A DNA stretch of 64,000 bases from Protula sp. h YS-2021 (Eukaryota > Annelida > Polychaeta > Sabellida > Serpulidae), in contig OX457031.1 of the NCBI GenBank assembly GCA_949752745.1, positions 42,381,502-42,445,501 of the forward strand, in the 5' to 3' direction. The notes beneath the pieces were generated by a model. That model was not told the origin of the DNA, ran no database searches, and saw nothing but the letters and a program-made list of their open reading frames with translations. This document shows positions 8,302 through 16,700 of the stretch, piece by piece. The number at the start of each line of letters is the position of its first letter. The stretch's first letter is position 1. Both the position numbers and the translations under genes were made by a program.

Positions 8302-8891
8302 AACATACTTTGAAAATGGTTCTCATTCCTGAATATGAATATAAAATGTTGCTAGAAAAGAAGGGAAAAGATGTTGAAATCAAAACGAAAGTGAATAAAC
8401 TTTTACGTGGGAAACGAACTCGTGAAAAAGCAATAGAAATGTCTCAAGTGCTTGGACGTCATTTACGAACAATTCAATCACAACAACAACAACGACAAAA
8501 GTCTGTTACAACATCTAATGCAGAAAAATCAGAAAAGTCCCAACAGTTTCTGAACCATTTTCAACCCATTTATCATGTAAAACTAACACAACTTCTGACA
8601 GAACTTAAGAAATATGGTACGAGATGGACAGAGAAAAATGAACTTGTTTTAAAAACAGGTACTGTCATTACAAATTCTAACATTATTGATTTGTTGAAAG
8701 AAGCGTTGGTTGCTACAAAAAGAAAAGAACGTCGAGAACCACCGCGTGGTTGGAAGCAGTTTATTGAGGAAATTGTAGACGCTAATATTCCAAAAACTGT
8801 TTTTGGCAAAAAGACAACTCGTGAAGATATTACAAAAGAGCAACAACAACGTCAACAAAGATTGTTTCCAGAAGGATGGGAAACTTTTTAA
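8298..8891 (+). CDS. Conserved-looking Polinton accessory protein, 197 aa
   Basis: The ATG at 8298 overlaps the preceding stop. Lys/Gln-rich helical protein with an N-terminal LIPEYEYKMLLEKK segment, a coiled-coil-prone QSQQQQRQ region (residues about 55-75) and a folded C-terminal half with LVLKTGTVITNSNIIDLLKEAL. The position between the tail-bearing basic protein and the penton suggests a structural or assembly role. I do not recognise a named family. Confidence 0.65.
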   Translation: MKHTLKMVLIPEYEYKMLLEKKGKDVEIKTKVNKLLRGKRTREKAIEMSQVLGRHLRTIQSQQQQRQKSVTTSNAEKSEKSQQFLNHFQPIYHVKLTQLLTELKKYGTRWTEKNELVLKTGTVITNSNIIDLLKEALVATKRKERREPPRGWKQFIEEIVDANIPKTVFGKKTTREDITKEQQQRQQRLFPEGWETF

Positions 8892-9085
8892 CATGGATTA
8901 AAGAGCTATGGTGTTGTTGTTGTAAAGAAAATGGAAATAAAAATACTATTCCTGTAAAAATTAGGTGTGTTAGTGCTTGTTGTCAGGGAGAAGTAGTAGA
9001 TACCAATTTAGATCATGTAGATAGCAATTTAGACAATAATGTAGACAGCAATGTAGAAAGTGAGGATGAAGAGTGTCAAACATGA
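8876..9085 (+). CDS. Small putative N-myristoylated, palmitoylated membrane protein
   Basis: A 69-residue frame overlapping the previous gene by 16 bases. It begins MGNFLTWIKELWCCCC: Gly2 and Asn3 match the N-myristoylation consensus, and four adjacent Cys at 13-16 are typical palmitoylation sites. The C-terminal half is acidic with an imperfect VDSN-type repeat. This suggests attachment to the inner face of a cell membrane, for trafficking or signalling. No homologue recognised; the coding call rests on the start motif and the overlapping gene order. Confidence 0.6.
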   Translation: MGNFLTWIKELWCCCCKENGNKNTIPVKIRCVSACCQGEVVDTNLDHVDSNLDNNVDSNVESEDEECQT

Positions 9086-9139
9086 AGTAATGTATATACA
9101 CATCTAGTCTATCTACATCACATAAACGATTTAGCTGTC

Positions 9140-9904
9140 ATGGAGTCAACAAGTTTTTACATTACTTTACCCAGCAATGCTAGTATGAACTATTATCTCA
9201 ACAACAAGACTTCGAATTATCAAATTCGTATGCCTCGAACCATCTATCTGAACGGAAAATATGAAGTGGCATTAGCTGAAATTCAATATCCACATACATG
9301 GACAACCATGAGACATGGAATGGACTATTCTATTCAGTATCGACAACAACCACTGAATAATATTGTTCTTGACACAATCAATATTCCTTATGGTTACTAC
9401 AGATCCATACAAGAAATATGTCATGCAGTTAATGAAGAAGCAACTAATTCTATGAAAGATGACCTTAAAGAAGGTATTCGGATAAAGTATGATAAAATTA
9501 GACGACGCGTTTTTCTATATCTAAATTATGGCTTTGAAGTGTCATTCTCCACTGGATTAGCTGAGATTTTAGGATTTATCCCAAATCAATGGTATACTGA
9601 AACGTGTACAGCTGAATATAAAGCTGATGTGAAACAGGGGTTTTATACACTTTATGTGTACTGTAGTATTTGCGAGCCACAAGTTGTTGGTGATTATTAT
9701 GTTCCTTTGCTACGTTCTGTTGCAATACAAGGACATGATGGAGACATTATCATGAAAACTTATGGAGAACCTCATTATGTTCCTGTAAACACATCCAAAT
9801 TTGACGTGATAGAAATGAATATTAAGGATGACACAGACCATAATGTTCCATTTCAAACATGGAAGGTGATCTGTAAACTTCATTTTCGACCAAAAGCATT
9901 ATGA
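9140..9904 (+). CDS. Minor capsid protein (penton-like)
   Basis: A 254-residue protein in the place where Polintons and adintoviruses encode the vertex (penton) protein. It opens SFYITLPSNASMNYYLNNKTSNYQ, followed by ALAEIQYPHTW, the conserved start of Polinton minor capsid proteins, and is rich in predicted beta strand as expected of a single jelly roll. The ATG at 9140 follows a 54-base non-overlapping gap, the largest in the cassette. Its TGA overlaps the next ATG (9901-9904). Confidence 0.82.
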   Translation: MESTSFYITLPSNASMNYYLNNKTSNYQIRMPRTIYLNGKYEVALAEIQYPHTWTTMRHGMDYSIQYRQQPLNNIVLDTINIPYGYYRSIQEICHAVNEEATNSMKDDLKEGIRIKYDKIRRRVFLYLNYGFEVSFSTGLAEILGFIPNQWYTETCTAEYKADVKQGFYTLYVYCSICEPQVVGDYYVPLLRSVAIQGHDGDIIMKTYGEPHYVPVNTSKFDVIEMNIKDDTDHNVPFQTWKVICKLHFRPKAL

Positions 9905-10257
9905 AAGCATACACACACAATCCATCTATATATCGCAACCATTTTCTTCGTCAAGTGGGTGGAGAATTACCAGGATTTAAAGGAGCGCGAATACAATATG
10001 GAGATGGTATTGGTTCAATACTGGGATCATGTGCTCGAAAAGCTATTCCACTGCTTAAGACAGGGGCTAAAATCGTTGCACCACATCTTAAAAGGGCTGC
10101 AAAAGATATCGCGAAAGATGTTACAGGTCGAGTAGCACAACGTATGTTTGGTGGTGGGTTACGAGGACAAAAGAGATCGAAACGAGCAAAACGTGTCAGA
10201 AGGCGAAAGGCAGCTAAACGGATAACATCAAAAAAACATAAGAAAGATATTTTTTAA
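9901..10257 (+). CDS. Adenovirus pX/pVI-like core protein precursor
   Basis: A 118-residue basic protein just before the capsid gene. The N-terminus has GGELPGFKGARIQYGDGIGS, then an amphipathic helix stretch (ARKAIPLLKTGAKIVAPHLKR), then MFGGG and an Arg/Lys-rich tail (residues about 88-118). MFGG followed by G at residues 83-87 fits the adenovirus-protease consensus (M/I/L)XGG-X, matching the protease encoded two genes downstream. The role is likely an internal DNA-binding or membrane-lytic virion protein matured by cleavage. Confidence 0.75.
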   Translation: MKAYTHNPSIYRNHFLRQVGGELPGFKGARIQYGDGIGSILGSCARKAIPLLKTGAKIVAPHLKRAAKDIAKDVTGRVAQRMFGGGLRGQKRSKRAKRVRRRKAAKRITSKKHKKDIF

Positions 10258-10259
10258 TC

Positions 10260-11633
10260 ATGTCTTTAATTCATAATCATTCTTGTGAATGTAGCCTTTC
10301 TCCATTAGAATGGTTTCACATACCACCAACGCAAACTGCTGTAGAAAAAAGTTATAATGTAGACTATCAACCAATGACTACCATTAGAGAGGGTGCTCCA
10401 ATAGAATTCTACATTCCTGCGAGTACAGAAGAATATCTAGATTTAAAGAACAGTAAACTCCATATTGTATGTCGCATTGTCAAGGCTGATGGAACACTGT
10501 GTGGTGTAGATGATAACGTGTCATGTATCAATGATTTGTTTAATGGGTTATGGTCTAATATTGAATTATTTCTAAATGATCGTTTGATATCACATAGTAA
10601 CAATACCCATGGTTATACTAGCATCATATCTCATCTCATTCATGACTCGGAAGAAAGTCTCCATTCTGAGCGCTCTATGCGTCTCATCTTTAAAGATACT
10701 GCCGGATCAATGAATACTTATGAGGTGAAAAGACCTAATCATGAAAGATATGTATCAGGTTTTCATGTAAATATTGAAGGTGGCGATATAGCTGAAACAG
10801 GAAATAATGGTTTACATAATCGCTATTTGTATACACGTCTAAGCCGTGAGTTTGCGCTTACAGGTGGTTTAAGGGTAGATTTGTTTGAGCAGGATCGTTA
10901 TCTTCCCAATGGTGTTAGTATGAAATTACGTTTACATAGACAAAAAGATGGATATGTATTAATGGCTGCAAATAATGGTTTTAAAGTAGAAGTGAGAGAA
11001 GCGTTTTTAACCATTCGCAAAGTGAGGGTTAGTCCAGGTATTCAGTTGGGACATGCAGATGCATTGATGAAAAGTCCTGCTAAGTTTATTGTTTATAGAA
11101 AAGAATGTAAAGTTTTAGCTATTCCAACTGGATTTCAATCTTTTGTGAAAGATAGCATCTTTTTAGGCCAATTACCAAAACGTATTGTCATTGGAATGGT
11201 TCATAATGAATCCTTTGCTGGAACAGTATTGAGAAATCCATACAATTTTGAACATTTTAATCTTAACTTTATGCAGCTTTACTCTGATGGTGAACCAGTC
11301 CTATCCAAACCTCTCAAGCTTGATATAAATCAAGGCAAATATCTTGATGCTTTTGAAACTCTTTACAAATCTTTTGATAGATTGGATGGTGAGAAAAGTT
11401 CCATTATAAAACGGGAAGATTGGCCCAGAGGTTATTCGTTGTTTTCTTTTGACTTAACACCTGATTATGATGGTGCTGATCATTATGCCCTTATCAAACA
11501 TGGGAATTTGAGACTAGAAATGAATTTTGCTGGTGCCTTGCAAAATACAGTCAATGTTATAGTGTATGCTGAGTTTGATAACATTGTTGAAATAAGTGCA
11601 AATCGTAGCATTCAATTCGACTACCAGTCATGA
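10260..11633 (+). CDS. Major capsid protein (double jelly roll, hexon-like)
   Basis: A 457-residue protein that would form trimeric hexon-like capsomers. The size, the position between the core-like protein and the protease, and features such as the N-terminal EWFHIPPTQTAVEKS segment, IEFYIPASTEEYLDL and the C-terminal NVIVYAEFDNIVEIS fit the Polinton/adintovirus capsid family. The ATG at 10260 lies two bases after the preceding stop. Its TGA overlaps the protease ATG (11630-11633). The reading frame is intact. Confidence 0.9.
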   Translation: MSLIHNHSCECSLSPLEWFHIPPTQTAVEKSYNVDYQPMTTIREGAPIEFYIPASTEEYLDLKNSKLHIVCRIVKADGTLCGVDDNVSCINDLFNGLWSNIELFLNDRLISHSNNTHGYTSIISHLIHDSEESLHSERSMRLIFKDTAGSMNTYEVKRPNHERYVSGFHVNIEGGDIAETGNNGLHNRYLYTRLSREFALTGGLRVDLFEQDRYLPNGVSMKLRLHRQKDGYVLMAANNGFKVEVREAFLTIRKVRVSPGIQLGHADALMKSPAKFIVYRKECKVLAIPTGFQSFVKDSIFLGQLPKRIVIGMVHNESFAGTVLRNPYNFEHFNLNFMQLYSDGEPVLSKPLKLDINQGKYLDAFETLYKSFDRLDGEKSSIIKREDWPRGYSLFSFDLTPDYDGADHYALIKHGNLRLEMNFAGALQNTVNVIVYAEFDNIVEISANRSIQFDYQS

Positions 11634-12067
11634 ACACGAAGCAGATAGAAGCCATCCTATCCCATGATGCCACGACAAAAGACTTGTTTCAAGGTGTGTT
11701 TGCCATGGACCAGTTACCATCTTTACAACGCGGTGCCTATGTCATCAACACAGACGATCATGATGAGCCAGGAGAGCATTGGGTGGCAGTATATTATGAC
11801 GAAGACCCTGCAGAATATTTTGACTCTTATGGACTTTTACCTATAGACAGTCGTTTGAATAAGTTTTTAAAGTTTAATTTCATTTATAATTCAGTTCCAT
11901 TACAAACACCGATATCCTCTACATGTGGATTTTATTGTATATATTATATAATTCAAAGAGCTCGAGGACATAGTCCTTTTGAAATCATTGATGTATTAAG
12001 AAGAAGTGATGGTGATTTTGTTGTAAAGGATTTTGTATATAGACATTATAAACCATTATTTTATTGA
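11630..12067 (+). CDS. Adenovirus-type maturation cysteine protease
   Basis: A 145-residue C5-family-like (Ulp1 fold) protease that matures capsid and core precursors. Active-site residues are visible: His50 in GEHWVAV, Asp65 in YFDSYG, Gln92 in the PLQTP segment and Cys99 in STCGFYC. The length is typical of Polinton proteases and shorter than the adenovirus enzyme. It is the last gene of the plus-strand cassette, ending 67 bases before a poly(A) signal. Confidence 0.92.
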   Translation: MNTKQIEAILSHDATTKDLFQGVFAMDQLPSLQRGAYVINTDDHDEPGEHWVAVYYDEDPAEYFDSYGLLPIDSRLNKFLKFNFIYNSVPLQTPISSTCGFYCIYYIIQRARGHSPFEIIDVLRRSDGDFVVKDFVYRHYKPLFY

Positions 12068-12133
12068 TGTTGTATTAGTTAAGTTGCATTAGTTAAGTTG
12101 TTGGTAATTGTGAATTGTATTATGAATATTGTA

Positions 12134-12173
12134 AATAAACAAGACAGTTTTATACAACATTCTTTTTTTTATT
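12134..12173. terminator. Convergent poly(A) signals
   Basis: AATAAA on the plus strand at 12134-12139 serves the capsid/protease cassette. AATAAA on the minus strand at 12173-12168 could serve the opposite block. Another minus-strand AATAAA (12223-12218) overlaps the stop codon of the last minus gene. The two transcription units therefore end within a few tens of bases of each other. Confidence 0.6.
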
Positions 12174-12218
12174 GTGTTATACATTATTTACATTTCACAA
12201 TTATTTCACATTAAGCTT

Positions 12219-12599
12219 TTATTTTACAAATACATTCAATACATCAATAAACACATGCCATTCATACCAATCTAAATTAATATATGTATCATAGACATTA
12301 CATCCACGTTTGTAAATGTTATGAAAACTAGCATAACACTGTCCATTACCAAACTTTATTATTTTAACATCTTTGTGTTCAGACAGTTTCAGTTCATATC
12401 CATGATCATTCATGTCAATGTTCATCACCATAACACACATGGGATGTGTCAGTTCAATGGACTTGGTGCCTCGCATGAGTTGCACTCCTTCCTCTTTGAA
12501 TTCAAGCGTCAGGTTCTTTCCAATCCAATGCTTGTAACAGAGCGTGCCATTCCACTGTGTTGAGGGTGATGTAGTCGTAGCATTTTGTAAGCTCGTCAT
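12219..12599 (-). CDS. PC4-like small protein A
   Basis: A 126-residue frame from the first ATG (12599), overlapping the next gene upstream by about 98 bases. The C-terminal YINLDWYEWHVFIDVL matches the strand-turn-helix (hydrophobic-L-x-x-x-W-x-x-hydrophobic-x-x-L) that closes the PC4 single-strand-DNA-binding fold. The rest is beta-rich. The four minus-strand genes here share this ending and look like a diverged family; its better-preserved member is at 13282-13638. Confidence 0.55.
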   Translation of the reverse strand: MTSLQNATTTSPSTQWNGTLCYKHWIGKNLTLEFKEEGVQLMRGTKSIELTHPMCVMVMNIDMNDHGYELKLSEHKDVKIIKFGNGQCYASFHNIYKRGCNVYDTYINLDWYEWHVFIDVLNVFVK

Positions 12600-12843
12600 A
12601 TTGGCGAAATCGTACAAACACGTCTAAATAGTTCTCAGTCACACGCACTTCTAAATCCTCTGAGAGTTTCAGGAGAAAGCCAGGTATCCTCAGCTTCTCT
12701 AGATGGTCTTTCAACACAGATTGTTCGTCAGTTGATAGAATGATATACTTTCCAAAATGTTTTAGCACGATGTCATCATATACGTTTCTCAGATATGAGA
12801 ATCCATGCGTAATGGGTTCATATTCCGATAAAAAGTCTTCCAT
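12502..12843 (-). CDS. PC4-like small protein B
   Basis: A 113-residue frame; the ATG at 12843 was chosen over an upstream TTG. Two PC4-type endings are visible: KYIILSTDEQSVLKDHLEKL and YDYITLNTVEWHALLQAL, the latter close to the PC4 pattern of strand, LN, acidic residue and W, then helix. It may bind single-stranded DNA during replication or act on transcription. Acidic overall. Confidence 0.6.
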   Translation of the reverse strand: MEDFLSEYEPITHGFSYLRNVYDDIVLKHFGKYIILSTDEQSVLKDHLEKLRIPGFLLKLSEDLEVRVTENYLDVFVRFRQYDELTKCYDYITLNTVEWHALLQALDWKEPDA

Positions 12844-12897
12844 CTCGTTCAACAGTCAGATGAACTATGAGCTGTCTCCTTGTCTGCAAAGACGTTT

Positions 12898-13269
12898 TTA
12901 TGCTCGCAAGATGGTGAAGAGTGGATGTTGTATCACTTCTAGGAATCGTAAGACTGCGCGCCAGTTCTTGATATCAAAGATGATCAAATCTGTATATGGT
13001 GTATCTGGCACAACTCCCTTATAATCCTCTGGATAATCCTGTAAAAGATTTCTACAGATTTCTACACGTATGTTAGAATCATATTCAGCCACCGTCACTT
13101 CCACTTTATTTTCAAGTCTACGTTTAAACCCATGTTCAAGTGGTATGTTTTTAAAGTCTTTCCACACTTCAGGTTTAAACCGATGATAACTTCTCTGAGA
13201 ATCTAGTATCACTTCATTCCTATCATTTACAGTAAGGTAAGCACCACCGTTCAGCATGAGTGCATTCAT
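12898..13269 (-). CDS. PC4-like small protein C
   Basis: A 123-residue ATG-initiated frame. Segments HRFKPEVWKDFKNI and LIIFDIKNWRAVLRFLEVI repeat the PC4-like strand/W/helix pattern twice. It lies 54 bases upstream of gene B in the transcript direction and 12 bases from gene D, so the block is probably one transcription unit. Confidence 0.58.
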   Translation of the reverse strand: MNALMLNGGAYLTVNDRNEVILDSQRSYHRFKPEVWKDFKNIPLEHGFKRRLENKVEVTVAEYDSNIRVEICRNLLQDYPEDYKGVVPDTPYTDLIIFDIKNWRAVLRFLEVIQHPLFTILRA

Positions 13270-13281
13270 GTTTTTACCTTG

Positions 13282-13638
13282 TTATGAGCCACCTTCTTGT
13301 CTGCGAAGCCTTTTATCCACTTCTTTCACCTGCTTCTTTAACATTTTCCATTCAGGTATTGTCAGCAAGATACCCTTTTTCGTTGGACGGTTTTTTCCAG
13401 TCCCCTCATCTCTCAGGTACTTGCGAATGTTTACCACTCCTTCATTGCTTTGTTTCATAATCTTGATATACTTTCCATTTCCTAGAGAAAGCATTCCATC
13501 CCACGACTGTGGTGTTGGTGCTGTCTCCACTTTCAATTTCTTGATGGTAGTGGTAGGATTTTTCACTTTTAAGTCTTTAACTGCATCTGCAAGAGTATCC
13601 ATATCAGTTGTAGATCTCTTACGACTTTCACGTTCCAT
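13282..13638 (-). CDS. PC4/SUB1-like single-stranded-DNA-binding protein D
   Basis: A 118-residue protein with a basic N-terminal tail and a recognisable PC4 (transcriptional coactivator p15) domain at residues about 48-112: LGNGKYIKI, VVNIRKYL, then GKNRPTKKGILLTIPEW and KMLKKQVKEVDKRL. This matches the order of cellular PC4: beta strands, the lysine/glycine turn before the second sheet edge, W and the dimerising helix. PC4 binds single-stranded DNA and promoter-melted DNA, so a role in strand-displacement replication or transcription is likely. A TATA box (13700-13692) overlaps the end of the polymerase gene just upstream. Confidence 0.75.
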   Translation of the reverse strand: MERESRKRSTTDMDTLADAVKDLKVKNPTTTIKKLKVETAPTPQSWDGMLSLGNGKYIKIMKQSNEGVVNIRKYLRDEGTGKNRPTKKGILLTIPEWKMLKKQVKEVDKRLRRQEGGS

Positions 13639-13691
13639 GTTAACGCTTCAATGTTCACACCTCAAATAACTCTTCCGTTGGAGGACCTCCC

Positions 13692-13700
13692 CCTTTTATA
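13692..13700 (-). promoter_or_regulatory. TATA box of the PC4-like block
   Basis: TATAAAAGG on the minus strand, 54-62 bases before the ATG at 13638, overlapping the polymerase stop codon. It is identical in sequence to the polymerase TATA box. Confidence 0.65.
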
Positions 13701-16700
13701 CCACAGCCTTGTAATGTCCATGCGCTAAAGTGGAATAGCCATCATTCAGCACATATCGCTTGTCGTCATATGGGGAGAGGGCTACTTTCCTCAACTTCTC
13801 CGAGAAAAGCTGGTGACTATGACTTCGGATAATGTGTCCTGTAGCCATCGTTTGAGTTTTCTTGAACAAACTGTCTCTATACTGCACATGTTTAATGCGT
13901 CTTTGACACGCGCGAGTGATGCCTTTGGCCGTACGTTTTTCTTTCCCACCACACAATAAACTGTACATTTTCGGTCTGAGTCCAACAAACTCTTCAATGG
14001 GGACGCCGGCCGTCTCATCCTTCATTTTCCCAAGCACTTTTTTGTTCACGTTGGAATGTAGGAAATGATCCGGCGGATAGTCACTTGTGTCGAACAGGTC
14101 AGCATCCTGCTGCATATCCTTGTAGATATCTTCCGTTTCTATGTCGTAACATAGACTGTCGGTGTCGCTGAACAATAACTTGGCATTGGGATACTTGACC
14201 ATGATGTAGTTGTAATGAAAGTTGAACATAAGCACTTTGCTGAGGTCGAGAATGGTGAAACCAACTTGAATGGGTTTATCCAGAAGCAAATCCACTTTGC
14301 GTAAATGTACCGCGGTCAAATCTTCGTTGAAAATTTTGAATTTGTGGAAAGAAGGTTTGGCTACAAGTTTCTTGAACCGCTTTTCCTTGTGAACAAGTTC
14401 AACATTGATTCGCTTTCTCACATTTTCCATGGTTTTGCCAAACACCGAGTTGTTCATCAGTTTGAAGAAGTCTTTCTCAAATGGGTTCTTGGCCAATTTT
14501 CTCTTTTCCGTGTTCAAGGCAATGTATTTTGCCAACCATTTGCTCTGTTCAAACATGATGGCGCGATGTACTTTAGTGACTTTCAACCCCAGTGAGACGT
14601 ACTGTTGCAAATTCCTGTAATGAAGTACATATTTCTTCTTGTCAGACAAGTTAGGAATGAGCTTTTCACTGGATTTCTCTTTCATGTTTAGATCTTTCCG
14701 CAGCTTCTGACTGTACTCTGACAATTCTTCAACTTTGACACATTTCCGTTCTGGAGCCACTGGGTAGTGATTATGATGATCATGGATTGAATTTGGATAT
14801 TCTAAATCCACTTCCAAAATGAATCCAATGTCATCATCTTCATCCACATCCATGAAGTCGAGGGATTCTGGCTCGCTCACCCACATAAATCCTCTTTGTG
14901 GCATGCTTTGTGACATGGCCCAGCCATACAAGTTGTTTGCGTCGAGGTACATCAGGTAGTTGTTTGGTATCTCAGAATTGTATTCTGCTACGTAGGGATT
15001 ATTCGCTTTCGCATACTTGTGTGTGATCACAGATATTCCTCCACGTATGCCTTGCTCAACCATTTGGTACATGTCAATGTCATTGATCAATTCCAACTTC
15101 ACCTTTGTCGCTTTCAACATTGCATCCCACGACAGTCCTGGTGCTGTATAGTAATGAGCAGGATCCAATTCATACGTGTTGAGGCATACTTGACGAAAGT
15201 TTTCAAACACGTCAGCTAGTAATAACACATCTGATTTCAGGTACAGGTCGTGGTATTCACCAAATGTTGTACAGTTGAATGTATCCCACACCTTCTGTGC
15301 ATGCGCATAATCCTCATCGCTAATGTCCTCTTCGCTAAGCTGACTATAAAACTTATCCTTTGATGGTAGCTGTGTTTCAGCAAACTTGGATGGTTCGTCC
15401 ACGTAATCATAGGGGTACACACCCTTTCTCAGCAGCAAATCTTGTTGATCACTATCGTGAATGTGAGAGGTCATGTTGTAGAAGTTATCTTTCCCTTCTG
15501 CTGCAAGGTTGGATACCAACTTCTGTAGAGAGGTACTCATGAACTGAAAGCTGTCTGTAAATTTCAGATTGCTCAGGGTGAATGCAATATATTTCTCAAT
15601 GGTGTTGGGAATGACTGTAATCGTTTCACCTTTGAATTTCCCAATTTCCTCCATGATAAGGTGACTGTCATAGCCTCGCAAATTGTGGAAAAATACGGGA
15701 ATGATAAAAGAATCTTGATCCCCTTGCTGATCTTTTCTAAGACGGAATTGTAAGTTGCATTCATTGTGTGCTGCTCCACGATATTTGCCATTGATGTGGT
15801 CATGATCTCTCACACGATCTGCTCCTAGAGGTTCATGACAAATGTAGCAATCAGTGGCGTTCTTGAAATTCTCTTTGTCTTCACGAGTCATCACCATTTC
15901 CTTTGGTTGCTCTAAACCACGTACAATACGATCGCGTTCATTCACCATATGGTCTAAAAAGACCTTTACGGCATTGTCTCCTCGATACACAACTGGTGCA
16001 CGTGTGTTGTACTGGCTCACAACCACATAGGCAAAGCTGTTTGGACGATGATGTTGATACTTGTCTCCTTCTTCATGCTTTTGCGTGAAACATTCAAAGT
16101 CAGCATAAATCACAAACGGTGCTCGCTGTTGTTTAGCCACATTCTTGAACTTGATGAATGGTTCCTTGGGAAATGATAAACGTTGTGCTCCATTCTTGTC
16201 ACACACTTCACGATGCTTATCTAAAAGCTCTTGTCGCATAAACCCGTGAAGACAGTTGAAGCAATAAAAATGTGCACACTTATGCTTTGATCGATAAGCC
16301 ATAAGTCTGCTAAAACTCTTGATGAGGCAGTAATGCCTTGTCTTGTCATTGCTAATCAGAAGTAAGTTGATTTCTCTGACACTGACGTTTCGACTAAGTT
16401 GTATTGGAACAACTACATCTTGTTCGTATCCAAACACGTTGATGGCTACATCGTTCTCCTTTTCAAACTTTGGAATGTCAGTAATTGGTGTCGGAAATGT
16501 CATACCCTCTACCTTTAATTCCTTCTCAAATGGTTTGTAGTAATTCACGCGATTTGGGTTGTCGTCATGAGGGTGAAGGTAAGCCAATACTGACCATAAG
16601 AAACACTTGTTATCATCATTCTTAATGTTTATCACACCCTTTGTTTTCTTCACTTTCTTCGGCAGTGGAATAAAACTACTCGCTTCTAGAGGCATCAACG

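Noticed and set aside
12219..12617. Upstream TTG start for PC4-like gene A
   Set aside because: Not an expected animal initiation codon; the first ATG is at 12599. Similar non-ATG starts were dropped for 3650, 4754, 5735, 12852 and 18648.
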